Positions 1-5,947 of a DNA stretch of 11,684 bases are shown here, in pieces; the first letter of the stretch is position 1; every line of letters starts with the position of its first letter. The stretch spans positions 1-11,684 of the forward strand of contig SVOX01000036.1 in the NCBI GenBank assembly GCA_015066165.1, in the 5' to 3' direction. The notes below the pieces were generated by a model, which was given only the letters and a program-made list of their open reading frames with translations, ran no database searches and was not told the DNA's origin. Made by a program: the position numbers and the translations under genes. The DNA is from Oscillospiraceae bacterium. Its GTDB lineage: Bacteria > Bacillota > Clostridia > Oscillospirales > Acutalibacteraceae.

Positions 1-1
1 C

Positions 2-334
2 AAACCAATTATTCGTTTTTTTGAAGATATACCCTACGGTTACGGAACCCCTTGGAACGGAAAAGAACGGCTTGGCAAAAACAAAAAGGTTCAGGTAAAA
101 CACATTTGCTTTATTGAACGAAGTGACAAAAATATTTGCGAAAAAATCACTTCCCAAGATGCGTTAAAACGTATTTTTAGTCAAATTTTTGTACCAAGCG
201 AACCCACCGCCGCACTTAAAACCCTTGACCTTTTAAACCAACTTTTAAACAAATGCACCGTTTGGAACATTAAATGTAACACTGATATTAAGGCAGCAAA
301 AGTTGCCTATAACACCATTTTTAAGGAGAAATAA
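2..334 (+). CDS. HPr kinase/PEPCK-like protein, C-terminal part (5' truncated by window edge)
   Basis: The reading frame is open from the left edge to a TAA and gives 110 C-terminal residues. They contain YGYGTPWNGKERLG followed by VKHICFIER, then a stretch resembling 'P-x-x-x-A-L-K-T-L-D-L-L-N-Q-L-L'. From memory of the family, a YGTPW-S/N-GK segment, a hydrophobic 'hIcFIER' strand and a C-terminal helix ending in 'AxxAYNxI' are typical of HprK/PEPCK-fold P-loop proteins found beside PqqD genes in Firmicutes. Some relatives phosphorylate lasso or other peptides. The Walker A motif lies upstream of the window and was not seen. The stop is one base before the PqqD start, so the genes are probably translationally coupled. 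The family call is from recalled motifs; the substrate is unknown. Confidence 0.7.
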   Translation, partial: KPIIRFFEDIPYGYGTPWNGKERLGKNKKVQVKHICFIERSDKNICEKITSQDALKRIFSQIFVPSEPTAALKTLDLLNQLLNKCTVWNIKCNTDIKAAKVAYNTIFKEK

Positions 335-335
335 A

Positions 336-605
336 ATGAAACTTAAATACAACTTTGTTATAAACGAAGTGGCAGGGCAAAAAATCGCATTGCCTATAGA
401 CTGCGGTTACGGTGAGCAAAGCGTGATTAAAACTAACGAGACCGGCGCCTTCATTCTTGAAATTTTGAAAAATGACATTACAAAACAAGAAATCCTTGAA
501 AAAATTAACCAAGAATTTTCGGTAGAATCGCAGGAGACGTTAGAAAATTGGCTGGACAATTTTTTAGAAAAATTAAAAAATGCGGAAGTGCTCTCTGATG
601 ATTAA
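336..605 (+). CDS. PqqD family peptide-binding protein (RiPP recognition element-like)
   Basis: An 89-residue protein. The N-terminal half is beta-rich (residues 1-34). It is followed by the PqqD signature 'TNETGAFILEIL' at about 33-44, a short 'TKQEILEKI' helix, and a C-terminal helix near 66-84 ending in a hydrophobic 'AEVL'. This matches the winged-helix PqqD/RRE fold, which binds leader peptides and presents them to modifying enzymes. The ATG at 336 is chosen over an upstream TTG at 303 because AAGGAGAA lies at 323-330 with good spacing, and because the upstream gene stops at 334. It overlaps the next gene by 8 bases (ATGATTAA). Its position between a kinase-like protein and a peptidase suggests a role in handling a peptide substrate. 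No precursor peptide is visible in the window. Confidence 0.8.
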   Translation: MKLKYNFVINEVAGQKIALPIDCGYGEQSVIKTNETGAFILEILKNDITKQEILEKINQEFSVESQETLENWLDNFLEKLKNAEVLSDD

Positions 606-1050
606 CAATTTTCAAATTGCAAAAGAACTATTAGAGCAAAACGGTGAAATCACAGGTGCCACCCAAGGCGACAGTATGAAACCGCTTTTCCGTTCGGGAC
701 TTGACAAAGCCGTAATTGTAACGCCCCCTGAAACATTACACGTTGGGGACGTATTGCTTTATAAAAACAAAACCGATAACCAAGTAAACCTTCACCGCAT
801 TGTTAAAATCACAAAACAAGGTCCCGTTTTACGTGGCGATAATTTATACGTTAAAGAAACAAATATTCCAAGCGAAGATATTATAGGAATTTTAAAGGGA
901 TTTTACCGCGGCAATAAATATTACGACTGCAAACTTAATACAGGATACAAAATATATGTATTTTACATACTCGCAAGTTATCCGTTAAGACGATTGCTTA
1001 AAAAATTTAAATCCGCATTTTTAAAACTAAAAAACCTGCTTGAAAAATAA
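598..1050 (+). CDS. S24/S26 family peptidase (signal-peptidase-like), 150 aa
   Basis: The sequence contains the serine motif QGDSMKP (Ser26), then VGDVLLY at about 49-55 (the beta strand after the active site), NLHRIVKI with His66, and LRGDN at 79-82. This is the box B/D/E layout of signal peptidase I and LexA-like serine proteases. A His-Arg in box D, in place of the bacterial Lys, resembles the SipW/ER-type Ser-His dyad. There is no N-terminal membrane anchor; the only hydrophobic patch is about 118-129 (YVFYILAS), followed by a basic C-terminus. I chose the ATG at 598, not the in-frame ATG at 580, because GGAAG at 584-588 is correctly spaced and the 8-base overlap with the PqqD gene is typical of coupling. 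The likely role is cleavage of a peptide or protein handled by the PqqD/HprK-like partners. That role is inferred. Confidence 0.75.
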   Translation: MINNFQIAKELLEQNGEITGATQGDSMKPLFRSGLDKAVIVTPPETLHVGDVLLYKNKTDNQVNLHRIVKITKQGPVLRGDNLYVKETNIPSEDIIGILKGFYRGNKYYDCKLNTGYKIYVFYILASYPLRRLLKKFKSAFLKLKNLLEK

Positions 1051-1064
1051 TTCAAGCAGGTTTT
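1031..1064. terminator. Bidirectional rho-independent terminator
   Basis: A perfect 14-bp stem (1031-1044 with 1051-1064, core CCTGCTTGAA) closes a 6-nt loop that includes the peptidase stop codon. It is A-rich on the left and followed by a T-rich run on the right. It therefore works as a terminator for the plus-strand cassette and for the minus-strand LCP gene ending at 1068. Confidence 0.9.
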
Positions 1065-1067
1065 ATT

Positions 1068-2156
1068 TTATTCTTTTTCTTCAGTTTTTGGTTCTAACTC
1101 TAAAATAAAGTTTTTCATTTCTTGCTTTGCTACGTCGGTATCATAAACGTAATACCAACCGCCACGAATGATTTGTCCTCTTGCTTTGATGTTTTTATTG
1201 GGTATGCTCAAATCTTCAATTACAGGGTCAGATGCCATAGCCCAAAGTCCCATTGACATTATGTCGTTGTTTGAGAGTGAGGTTTGACATTCCGAAAGAA
1301 CCATTTCAACAACTTTTGGAAGTTTGGTAACGTTCATTTTTTTGACTTGTTTAAACATTGCCTCTAAAACATTTTTTTGTCTGTTGCCACGTTCAATGTC
1401 GCCGTCTATTTTACGAATACGGGCATAACAAAGCGCTTGTACACCGTCAAGGCGTTGTTTGCCGGATTTAGTAATTTTTTTACATTTAAGCCCTGTCTTT
1501 TTAAGTCTTGGAATAATGTAACTGTTAATATGATTTACTTCTTTTTTGGTAAGGTCAAGTTCCACACCGCCGATATAATCTATCATACGGGAAAATTCAA
1601 AGAAGTTAACCGTAACGTAATCAGTTATTTCTAAACCGAAATTTTTATTAAGAGTTTTAACCGCAAGAGTTGATTTGCCAAAAGCGTAAGCATGGGTTAA
1701 TTTGTCTTGACCGTGACCGTCAATCTTAACGTAACTGTCACGTGCTATAGAAATAAGTTTGATTTTATCTTTCTTTTTATCAATACTTAAAACTAAAACC
1801 GCATCAGACCTGCCAGAAGTGTTGTCGCTTCTGGTATCAATACCCAAAAGTGCAATATTTTTAACTCCGGCATATTCATTAGTGGAAATATTAAGTTCAC
1901 CGGGTTCCTTAACCTCCAACGGCGCTTTTTCCACCTTGTTAAGTAACGACAATGCGTAAACCCAAAAAGCGCCAATGGCTATAAATGCAACCACTAAAAT
2001 AATTATAGCCGCTTTTAAAAGTTTACTTTTTTTCTTTTTACGTCTTTTGCCACGCTTACCGCCACGACTGCTTGAAGAAACATCTTCATAATAACTATAT
2101 ATATCTACTGTATCTTGATTATTTTCGTTTTTATCAAATTCGTTTGTATAACGCAT
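1068..2156 (-). CDS. LytR-CpsA-Psr (LCP) family cell-wall glycopolymer ligase
   Basis: A 362-residue single-pass membrane protein. Residues 1-45 are cytoplasmic and end in a strongly basic run (KRGKRRKKKKSK). A transmembrane helix spans about 47-70. The extracellular LCP domain runs from about 95 to 280, with NIALLGIDTR (Asp107, Arg109), GRSDAV (Arg116, Asp118), SIARDSYV (Arg139, Asp140), IGGVELDL, YARIRK (Arg246) and a GDIERGNRQ segment. These Arg/Asp residues bind the polyprenyl pyrophosphate and metal in this family. LCP proteins transfer teichoic acids or capsular polymers from a lipid carrier to peptidoglycan. The start is supported by AGGAG about 6 nt upstream. A good promoter lies just ahead of it (2186-2214). 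No polymer genes are adjacent, so the specific substrate is unknown. Confidence 0.93.
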   Translation of the reverse strand: MRYTNEFDKNENNQDTVDIYSYYEDVSSSSRGGKRGKRRKKKKSKLLKAAIIILVVAFIAIGAFWVYALSLLNKVEKAPLEVKEPGELNISTNEYAGVKNIALLGIDTRSDNTSGRSDAVLVLSIDKKKDKIKLISIARDSYVKIDGHGQDKLTHAYAFGKSTLAVKTLNKNFGLEITDYVTVNFFEFSRMIDYIGGVELDLTKKEVNHINSYIIPRLKKTGLKCKKITKSGKQRLDGVQALCYARIRKIDGDIERGNRQKNVLEAMFKQVKKMNVTKLPKVVEMVLSECQTSLSNNDIMSMGLWAMASDPVIEDLSIPNKNIKARGQIIRGGWYYVYDTDVAKQEMKNFILELEPKTEEKE

Positions 2157-2185
2157 AAATTTCTCCTATTTTTTAATTCACAAAC

Positions 2186-2214
2186 ATTATACGACATTTT
2201 TCACCTTTTGTCTA
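2186..2214 (-). promoter_or_regulatory. Sigma-A-type promoter of the LCP gene
   Basis: On the minus strand TAGACA (2214-2209) and TATAAT (2191-2186) are separated by exactly 17 bp. The -35 element includes the TAG stop codon of the upstream dinB gene. It gives a leader of roughly 25 nt before the LCP start. Confidence 0.7.
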
Positions 2215-3393
2215 TACTATTGTTCCTCTTTTTATTGAAGAATCGCCAAACTTTTTTCTAACTTCATAAATTGAATCTTCAATTTTTTCGTTATGATTTT
2301 CATTTTCTGCCTCGCCGAAAATATCTTGCTGAAAAGCGGTGGTTTGTTGTTCTTTCAAATTAATGGCACGAAGACCTACCGACCTTAACGGTTCAGCAAA
2401 ATTATAATTTTCACAAAAAAGTTCAAACCCACGTTTTGCAATTGTAATAGCCGAGTTTGTTGAAGTTTTATAAGTCTTGCTAAACTCTCTTACAACCAAA
2501 GCCGAAGTTCTGATATGTACCTGTACACCGCCGGCATACAATTCATTTTGGCGTAAAGTATCGCTTATCTTTTGGGCAAATTCTAAAAACACTTTCCAAA
2601 CTTCGCTATTATTTGTAAAATCTTTACTGCAAGTAATTGTTTTGCCAATACTTTTAGGTTTGCTTTCTTGGGTTAGCGGTACCACAGGTGATACGTCTTG
2701 CCCTAAAGCGTAACGCTTTATTTCCACACCGTTTTTTCCCAGTAGCCGATTTAACGTTTTATCGTCACAAAGGGTGATATCGCCTATTGTTTTAACGCCA
2801 ATAGAATTAAGTTTTGAAGCGGTGTTTTTGCCAACAAACAACAAATCACTAATTGGAAGATGCCACAGTTTTTGCTTAAAGTTTTGCTTTGTTATAACGG
2901 TTACTGCGTCGGGCTTTTTAAGGTCGGAACCCAGTTTTGCAAAAACTTTATTAAAACTCACCCCCACCGATATTGTAAGTCCTAATTCACGCTTGATATC
3001 ATTTCTTATTTTGTTGGCGATTTCTTCGCCGTTTCCAAAAAGCAAGGTGCTTCCCGTGACGTCTAACCAACACTCGTCAATACCAAACGGTTCTACCAAA
3101 TCGGTATATCTTAAATAAATTTTTTGTGCTTTTTGAGAATACTCTTCATAACTTTCATAAATGGCGGGAAGCGTCACAAGGTCGGCGCATTTACGCTTGG
3201 CTTCAAAAATCGGTTCGGCTGTTTTTACGCCAAATTTTTTGGCAATTTCATTTTTTGCCAAAACAATACCGTGACGGTTTTCCTTATCACCGCAAACCGC
3301 AACAGGCATATCAACTAAAGTGGGGTTAAAAAGTAATGATACCGAAGCAAAAAAATTGTTAAGGTCACAGTGAAGTATTATTTTTTCACTCAT
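2212..3393 (-). CDS. dinB: Y-family translesion DNA polymerase (DinB/Pol IV type)
   Basis: A 393-residue protein. The palm motif HCDLNNFFASV has the catalytic Asp10 and the aromatic Phe14/Phe15 pair (steric gate region). VEPFGIDECWLDVTG carries Asp106 and Glu107. Then follow a helix-hairpin-helix-like 'LLFVGKNTASKLNSIGVKTIGDI', the little-finger domain, and a C-terminal tail. QQDIF at about 355-359 resembles a sliding-clamp binding motif. The tail ends in 'YEVRKKFGDSSIKRG', as in clostridial homologues. The second Asp of the usual DxD is Asn (D-L-N), a variant common in this clostridial group as I recall. The ATG at 3393 is preferred over the in-frame start at 3423 because AGGAGG lies at about 3401-3406. 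It copies damaged DNA templates. No SOS (LexA) box was recognised upstream. Confidence 0.92.
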   Translation of the reverse strand: MSEKIILHCDLNNFFASVSLLFNPTLVDMPVAVCGDKENRHGIVLAKNEIAKKFGVKTAEPIFEAKRKCADLVTLPAIYESYEEYSQKAQKIYLRYTDLVEPFGIDECWLDVTGSTLLFGNGEEIANKIRNDIKRELGLTISVGVSFNKVFAKLGSDLKKPDAVTVITKQNFKQKLWHLPISDLLFVGKNTASKLNSIGVKTIGDITLCDDKTLNRLLGKNGVEIKRYALGQDVSPVVPLTQESKPKSIGKTITCSKDFTNNSEVWKVFLEFAQKISDTLRQNELYAGGVQVHIRTSALVVREFSKTYKTSTNSAITIAKRGFELFCENYNFAEPLRSVGLRAINLKEQQTTAFQQDIFGEAENENHNEKIEDSIYEVRKKFGDSSIKRGTIV

Positions 3394-3427
3394 TTTCACC
3401 CCTCCTTTTGAAGCGTATTTCAAAAAT

Positions 3428-3456
3428 ATTTTATCATTTTTACCCTTAATTGTAAA
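3428..3456 (-). promoter_or_regulatory. Sigma-A-type promoter of dinB
   Basis: The minus strand carries TTTACA (3456-3451), a 17-bp spacer and TAAAAT (3433-3428), about 35 bp upstream of the chosen dinB start. I saw no CGAAC-type LexA operator near it. Confidence 0.65.
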
Positions 3457-3493
3457 TACACAATTTTTGCCGTATGCGACAAGCAGTGTTTTT

Positions 3494-3501
3494 CATATAA
3501 T
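3494..3501 (+). promoter_or_regulatory. Possible sporulation-sigma (-10-like) element of sigK
   Basis: CATATAAT lies 31 bp before the sigK start and resembles the CATACAAT -10 of mother-cell sigma-E promoters. A weak GTATG at 3472-3476 is placed about where a -35 would lie. No TTGACA-like element is found at the right distance, which fits non-housekeeping control, but the match is short. Confidence 0.35.
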
Positions 3502-3532
3502 TTCTCGTAAGCATAATTTAAGGAGAATTTAT

Positions 3533-4213
3533 ATGTTTAATCTTTTATTGCAAATACTTTCAAATATTTACTACTTTGCACTTCACGTAACGGGTGCGGG
3601 TTCCTTTCCTTCACCACTTTCTGCAAAAAAAGAAGCCGAATTGTTGGAAAAATGCCAAGCAGGTGACCTAGAGGCGAGAAACAAACTAATAGAGCACAAT
3701 TTACGCCTTGTAGCGCATATTGTAAAAAAATATTATGCCACTTCATCCAACCAAGACGACCTTATTTCTATTGGAACAATAGGTCTTATTAAAGCCGTTT
3801 CCACCTTTAAGACTGATAAAAACATTCGCCTTGCAACCTATGCCTCACGTTGTATTGAAAACGAAATTTTAATGTATTTCAGAAACCAAAAAAAGTGTGC
3901 AGGAGACGTTTATATAAGTGACCCCATCGATACCGACAAAGAAGGTAACGCTTTAACTCTTATTGACGTTATTGCCGATAAAAGCGATATTGTTGAAGAT
4001 TTGGATACAAAGTTCAAACTGCAAAAACTGAAGAAAATTTTAACAAAAACGCTCGATAAACGGGAACTTGAAATAATAGAACTGCGTTACGGGCTTGGCG
4101 GTAAATGTGAACTTACCCAACGTGAAATAGCCAAAAAACTTGGAATTTCAAGAAGTTACGTTTCCCGCATTGAAAAATCTGCATTAGAAAAATTAAAAAG
4201 ACGGCTTGTGTAA
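3533..4213 (+). CDS. sigK: Pro-sigma-K, late mother-cell sporulation sigma factor
   Basis: A 226-residue protein with a hydrophobic N-terminal pro-sequence of about 17 residues (MFNLLLQILSNIYYFAL), then 'FPSPLS', matching the layout of Bacillus pro-sigma-K just after its cleavage site. Sigma region 2 runs from about 50 to 120 (IEHNLRLVAHIVKKY, DDLISIGTIGLIKAV, ATYASRCIENEI). DPIDTDKEGNALTLIDV lies at about 130-146. The region 4 helix-turn-helix is at 194-222 (LTQREIAKKLGISRSYVSRIEKSA). In the known pathway the pro-sequence tethers it to the membrane until the intramembrane protease SpoIVFB removes it, and it then directs coat and late spore genes. AAGGAGAA at 3520-3527 supports this ATG rather than the in-frame upstream start at 3467. 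The gene is continuous, with no skin-like insertion. Confidence 0.95.
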   Translation: MFNLLLQILSNIYYFALHVTGAGSFPSPLSAKKEAELLEKCQAGDLEARNKLIEHNLRLVAHIVKKYYATSSNQDDLISIGTIGLIKAVSTFKTDKNIRLATYASRCIENEILMYFRNQKKCAGDVYISDPIDTDKEGNALTLIDVIADKSDIVEDLDTKFKLQKLKKILTKTLDKRELEIIELRYGLGGKCELTQREIAKKLGISRSYVSRIEKSALEKLKRRLV

Positions 4214-4223
4214 GCCGTCTTTT
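4196..4223. terminator. Bidirectional terminator between sigK and the mgtC-like gene
   Basis: A 12-bp stem (4196-4207 with 4212-4223, core GACGGCTT/AAGCCGTC) closes a 4-nt loop. It is followed by a T run on the plus strand and by a U run in the minus-strand transcript. It overlaps the last codons of sigK and abuts the stop of the gene on the other strand. Confidence 0.92.
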
Positions 4224-4898
4224 TTATTCTTCGCAAGAATACGCTACATTCTCTATTTCGCAAATTTTATTAATATCAAATTTTATTCGCTCAGGTACTG
4301 TAATCATTATGCCTATATTACCGCCAAGTTTACTTTTAGGCGGTACAATAAAGTAGGTTACCTTAACTTCAAAAAGATTTAAAATTTTTTCAACGGTTTC
4401 GTTTGTCTTGTGCATATCATCTATTTCAACGTAGATAACTTCTGTTGACTTGCGGCGTTTTTCAAATTTTGTAAACACAATTATTGAAACCAAGAATAAA
4501 GCCGCACCAATAATAGCACCCGAATAAAAACCGTATCCCAAAGCAATACCAATAATGCTTGTAGTCCAAACACCTGCAGCGGTTGTAAGACCGGTTATTA
4601 TATCGTTATTCTTTATAATAATCATACCGGCTCCCAAAAAACCTATACCAGAGATAACTTGCGCCGATATTCGCATAACATCTCCGCCAACACCCAACAC
4701 TTCGCTTATATAAATACTCATAAGCGACGTCATACAAGCACCCAATGCCACCAAAGCGTGAGTTCTCATACCCGCGGCACGGCCGTGCTTTGCTCGTTCG
4801 CTACCGATAAGCACACCTATTATAATTGATAAACTCAACCTTATTATCACCTTAAATAAAAAAATATGAGCCGAAAAAAATTCATTTAAAAACGCCAT
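4224..4898 (-). CDS. MgtC/SapB family inner-membrane protein
   Basis: A 224-residue protein with about four to five hydrophobic helices in the first 145 residues and a soluble C-terminal domain (about 150-224). Diagnostic MgtC segments are 'LIGSERAKHGRAAGMRTHALVALGA' at about 30-54, 'QVISGIGFLGAGMII' at 80-94 and 'GLTTAAGVWTTSIIGIALGYG' at 103-123. The C-terminal part has an ACT-like look (IYVEIDD...VKVTYFIVP...IGIMITVPE). Relatives are linked to magnesium limitation and, in pathogens, to F1Fo-ATPase inhibition. In commensals and soil bacteria the role is unclear. AGGAG precedes the ATG. The transcript leader is short (about 43 nt), which leaves no room for a magnesium riboswitch. Confidence 0.9.
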   Translation of the reverse strand: MAFLNEFFSAHIFLFKVIIRLSLSIIIGVLIGSERAKHGRAAGMRTHALVALGACMTSLMSIYISEVLGVGGDVMRISAQVISGIGFLGAGMIIIKNNDIITGLTTAAGVWTTSIIGIALGYGFYSGAIIGAALFLVSIIVFTKFEKRRKSTEVIYVEIDDMHKTNETVEKILNLFEVKVTYFIVPPKSKLGGNIGIMITVPERIKFDINKICEIENVAYSCEE

Positions 4899-4948
4899 TT
4901 ATATTCTCCTTTTAATATTCCATATACATATATATAAATGATTACTAT

Positions 4949-4976
4949 ATTATATACCCTTTTTTTGTTTTGTCAA
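4949..4976 (-). promoter_or_regulatory. Sigma-A-type promoter of the mgtC-like gene
   Basis: The minus strand carries a perfect TTGACA (4976-4971), a 16-bp spacer and a perfect TATAAT (4954-4949). The -35 starts 10 bp after the pyrR stop, so this gene can be expressed independently of pyrR. Confidence 0.8.
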
Positions 4977-4985
4977 GTAAAATAA

Positions 4986-5528
4986 TTACACACGCTCGTA
5001 AATTTCAACAGCACAAACGTCATCATAAGGCGGTATTTTCACTGCTATAAACTCGCTTTTGGAAGTGGGAATATTTTTACCAACAAAATCACCGCGTATT
5101 GGAAGTTCACGGTGACCCCTGTCAACCAAAACCGCAAACTGAATAGAAGCCGCTCTGCCAAAACGCATAATTGCTTCCATAGCGGCACGGGCGGTTCTGC
5201 CCGTGTAGAGAACATCGTCAACCAAAATTATATTTTTACCCGTAACCGAAAACGGTATATCGCAAGGGTGTATAACAGGGTCTAACTCACCGTCTTCAAC
5301 GTCGTCACGGTAAAAGGTTATATCCAAAACCGCCGTTGGCACCTTTTTGCCCTCTATGTTATATATGTTATCAGCAATGATTTGAGCCAAAGGCACACCA
5401 CGTCTTTTGACGCCTATAATACATATATTATCACTACCGCTGTTGCGCTCAATAATTTCGTGCGATATTCGTTTTAATGCGCGTCCCACCGCCGAAGTAT
5501 CCATTACAGTTGCTTTAAACTTATCCAT
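4986..5528 (-). CDS. pyrR: PyrR: pyrimidine regulatory protein / uracil phosphoribosyltransferase
   Basis: A 180-residue protein of standard PyrR length. Type I phosphoribosyltransferase features are IGVKRRGVPLA at about 38-48, TFYRDD at 71-76, the PRPP loop ILVDDVLYTGRTA at 101-113, and 'VLVDRGHRELPIRGDFVGKNIPTS' at 133-156, which is characteristic of PyrR. The family binds attenuator RNA of pyr operons when UMP is abundant, and most members also have UPRTase activity. The ATG at 5528 has GGAG about 6 nt upstream. No pyr biosynthesis gene is adjacent and no PyrR-binding attenuator was recognised in its own short leader, so it presumably acts in trans. Confidence 0.95.
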   Translation of the reverse strand: MDKFKATVMDTSAVGRALKRISHEIIERNSGSDNICIIGVKRRGVPLAQIIADNIYNIEGKKVPTAVLDITFYRDDVEDGELDPVIHPCDIPFSVTGKNIILVDDVLYTGRTARAAMEAIMRFGRAASIQFAVLVDRGHRELPIRGDFVGKNIPTSKSEFIAVKIPPYDDVCAVEIYERV

Positions 5529-5560
5529 ACGCTCTCCAAAGTCATATTTTTTTAAAAATC

Positions 5561-5577
5561 ACATATTATATATATGT
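5561..5577. repeat. AT-rich inverted repeat over the pyrR transcription start
   Basis: ACATAT and ATATGT (6-bp arms, 5-bp centre) are placed at the expected +1 of the pyrR promoter. It could be a small operator, but it lies in a run of alternating A/T where such symmetry arises easily. Confidence 0.3.
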
Positions 5578-5579
5578 AT

Positions 5580-5608
5580 AATATATCATACCCGCCATTT
5601 TTTGTAAA
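5580..5608 (-). promoter_or_regulatory. Probable sigma-A-type promoter of pyrR
   Basis: The minus strand carries TTTACA (5608-5603), a 17-bp spacer and TATATT (5585-5580). It predicts a leader of about 45 nt, too short for an antiterminator/terminator pair of the PyrR type. Confidence 0.55.
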
Positions 5609-5741
5609 GTTTTTTAGCCACAACATTTTGCGCTCTAACCAAATTTTGCCAAAAGCAACCCCCATAAATAGTGCTTTTTAAGCCGTTAAAGCCCGTTTAT
5701 CAACATTATAATATCCAATTTTGTATGATTGCACAAGATTT

Positions 5742-5758
5742 TTGACAAAAAATGTCAA
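5742..5758. repeat. Inverted repeat TTGACA-N5-TGTCAA
   Basis: Perfect 6-bp arms around five A residues, about 95 bp upstream of the promoter of the 3D-domain gene. The size and form suit a transcription factor site, but no family can be named from it. Confidence 0.35.
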
Positions 5759-5775
5759 TAGCGCCGCCAAAAAGT

Positions 5776-5791
5776 GTTACAACTTTGTAAC
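5776..5791. repeat. Inverted repeat GTTAC-N6-GTAAC followed by T run
   Basis: A 5-bp perfect stem, extended by further A-T pairs after a mismatch, followed by TTTTTT. It could be a weak terminator for leftward-to-rightward transcription or a protein site. No gene on the plus strand ends nearby. Confidence 0.3.
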
Positions 5792-5851
5792 CTTTTTTAA
5801 CTTTCTTGTCTTTTTTGTGCAAAACCACCAAAATTGAACCGTTTTTTTACT

Positions 5852-5880
5852 TTGACATTTACAAAAACATAGGGTATAAT
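5852..5880 (+). promoter_or_regulatory. Consensus sigma-A promoter of the 3D-domain gene
   Basis: TTGACA (5852-5857), a 17-bp spacer and TATAAT (5875-5880) match the consensus exactly. The leader would be about 60 nt and includes a weak hairpin (GCCAAAA at 5902-5908 with TTTTGGC at 5920-5926) before the AAAGGAG ribosome binding site. It is too short for a ydaO-type riboswitch. Confidence 0.85.
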
Positions 5881-5947
5881 ACCTCTTGCTTTGAAAATCA
5901 AGCCAAAATTATACTATTTTTTTGGCCCATATTAAAGGAGTTATTGG

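Larger units (their letters stand above)
5609..5851. other. Non-coding intergenic stretch between the pyrR and 3D-protein promoters
   Basis: About 240 bp with no convincing ORF. It holds two small inverted repeats: TTGACA/TGTCAA at 5742-5758, and GTTAC/GTAAC at 5776-5791 followed by a T run. A minus-strand pair TTGTGC and TATTAT with a 17-bp spacer (about 5706-5734) is weakly promoter-like. I recognise no known riboswitch, tRNA or small RNA here. Confidence 0.5.

Noticed and set aside
2774..3118. A 114-residue open frame on the plus strand.
   Set aside because: It is antisense to dinB, has no ribosome binding site or recognisable protein features, and dinB on the other strand is certain.
3394..3427. 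LexA-type SOS operator upstream of dinB.
   Set aside because: No CGAAC-N4-GTTCG-like sequence is present in the promoter region or leader.
5630..5640. On the minus strand the string GGTTAGAGCGC is identical to a common tRNA D-arm.
   Set aside because: No acceptor stem, anticodon stem or GTTCRANNC T-loop can be placed around it, so it is a chance match or at most an unprovable tRNA fragment.
5881..5947. ydaO/c-di-AMP riboswitch ahead of the 3D-domain cell-wall gene, where such switches are often found.
   Set aside because: The promoter is consensus and only about 60 nt from the start codon, too short for that riboswitch; no conserved core was recognised.
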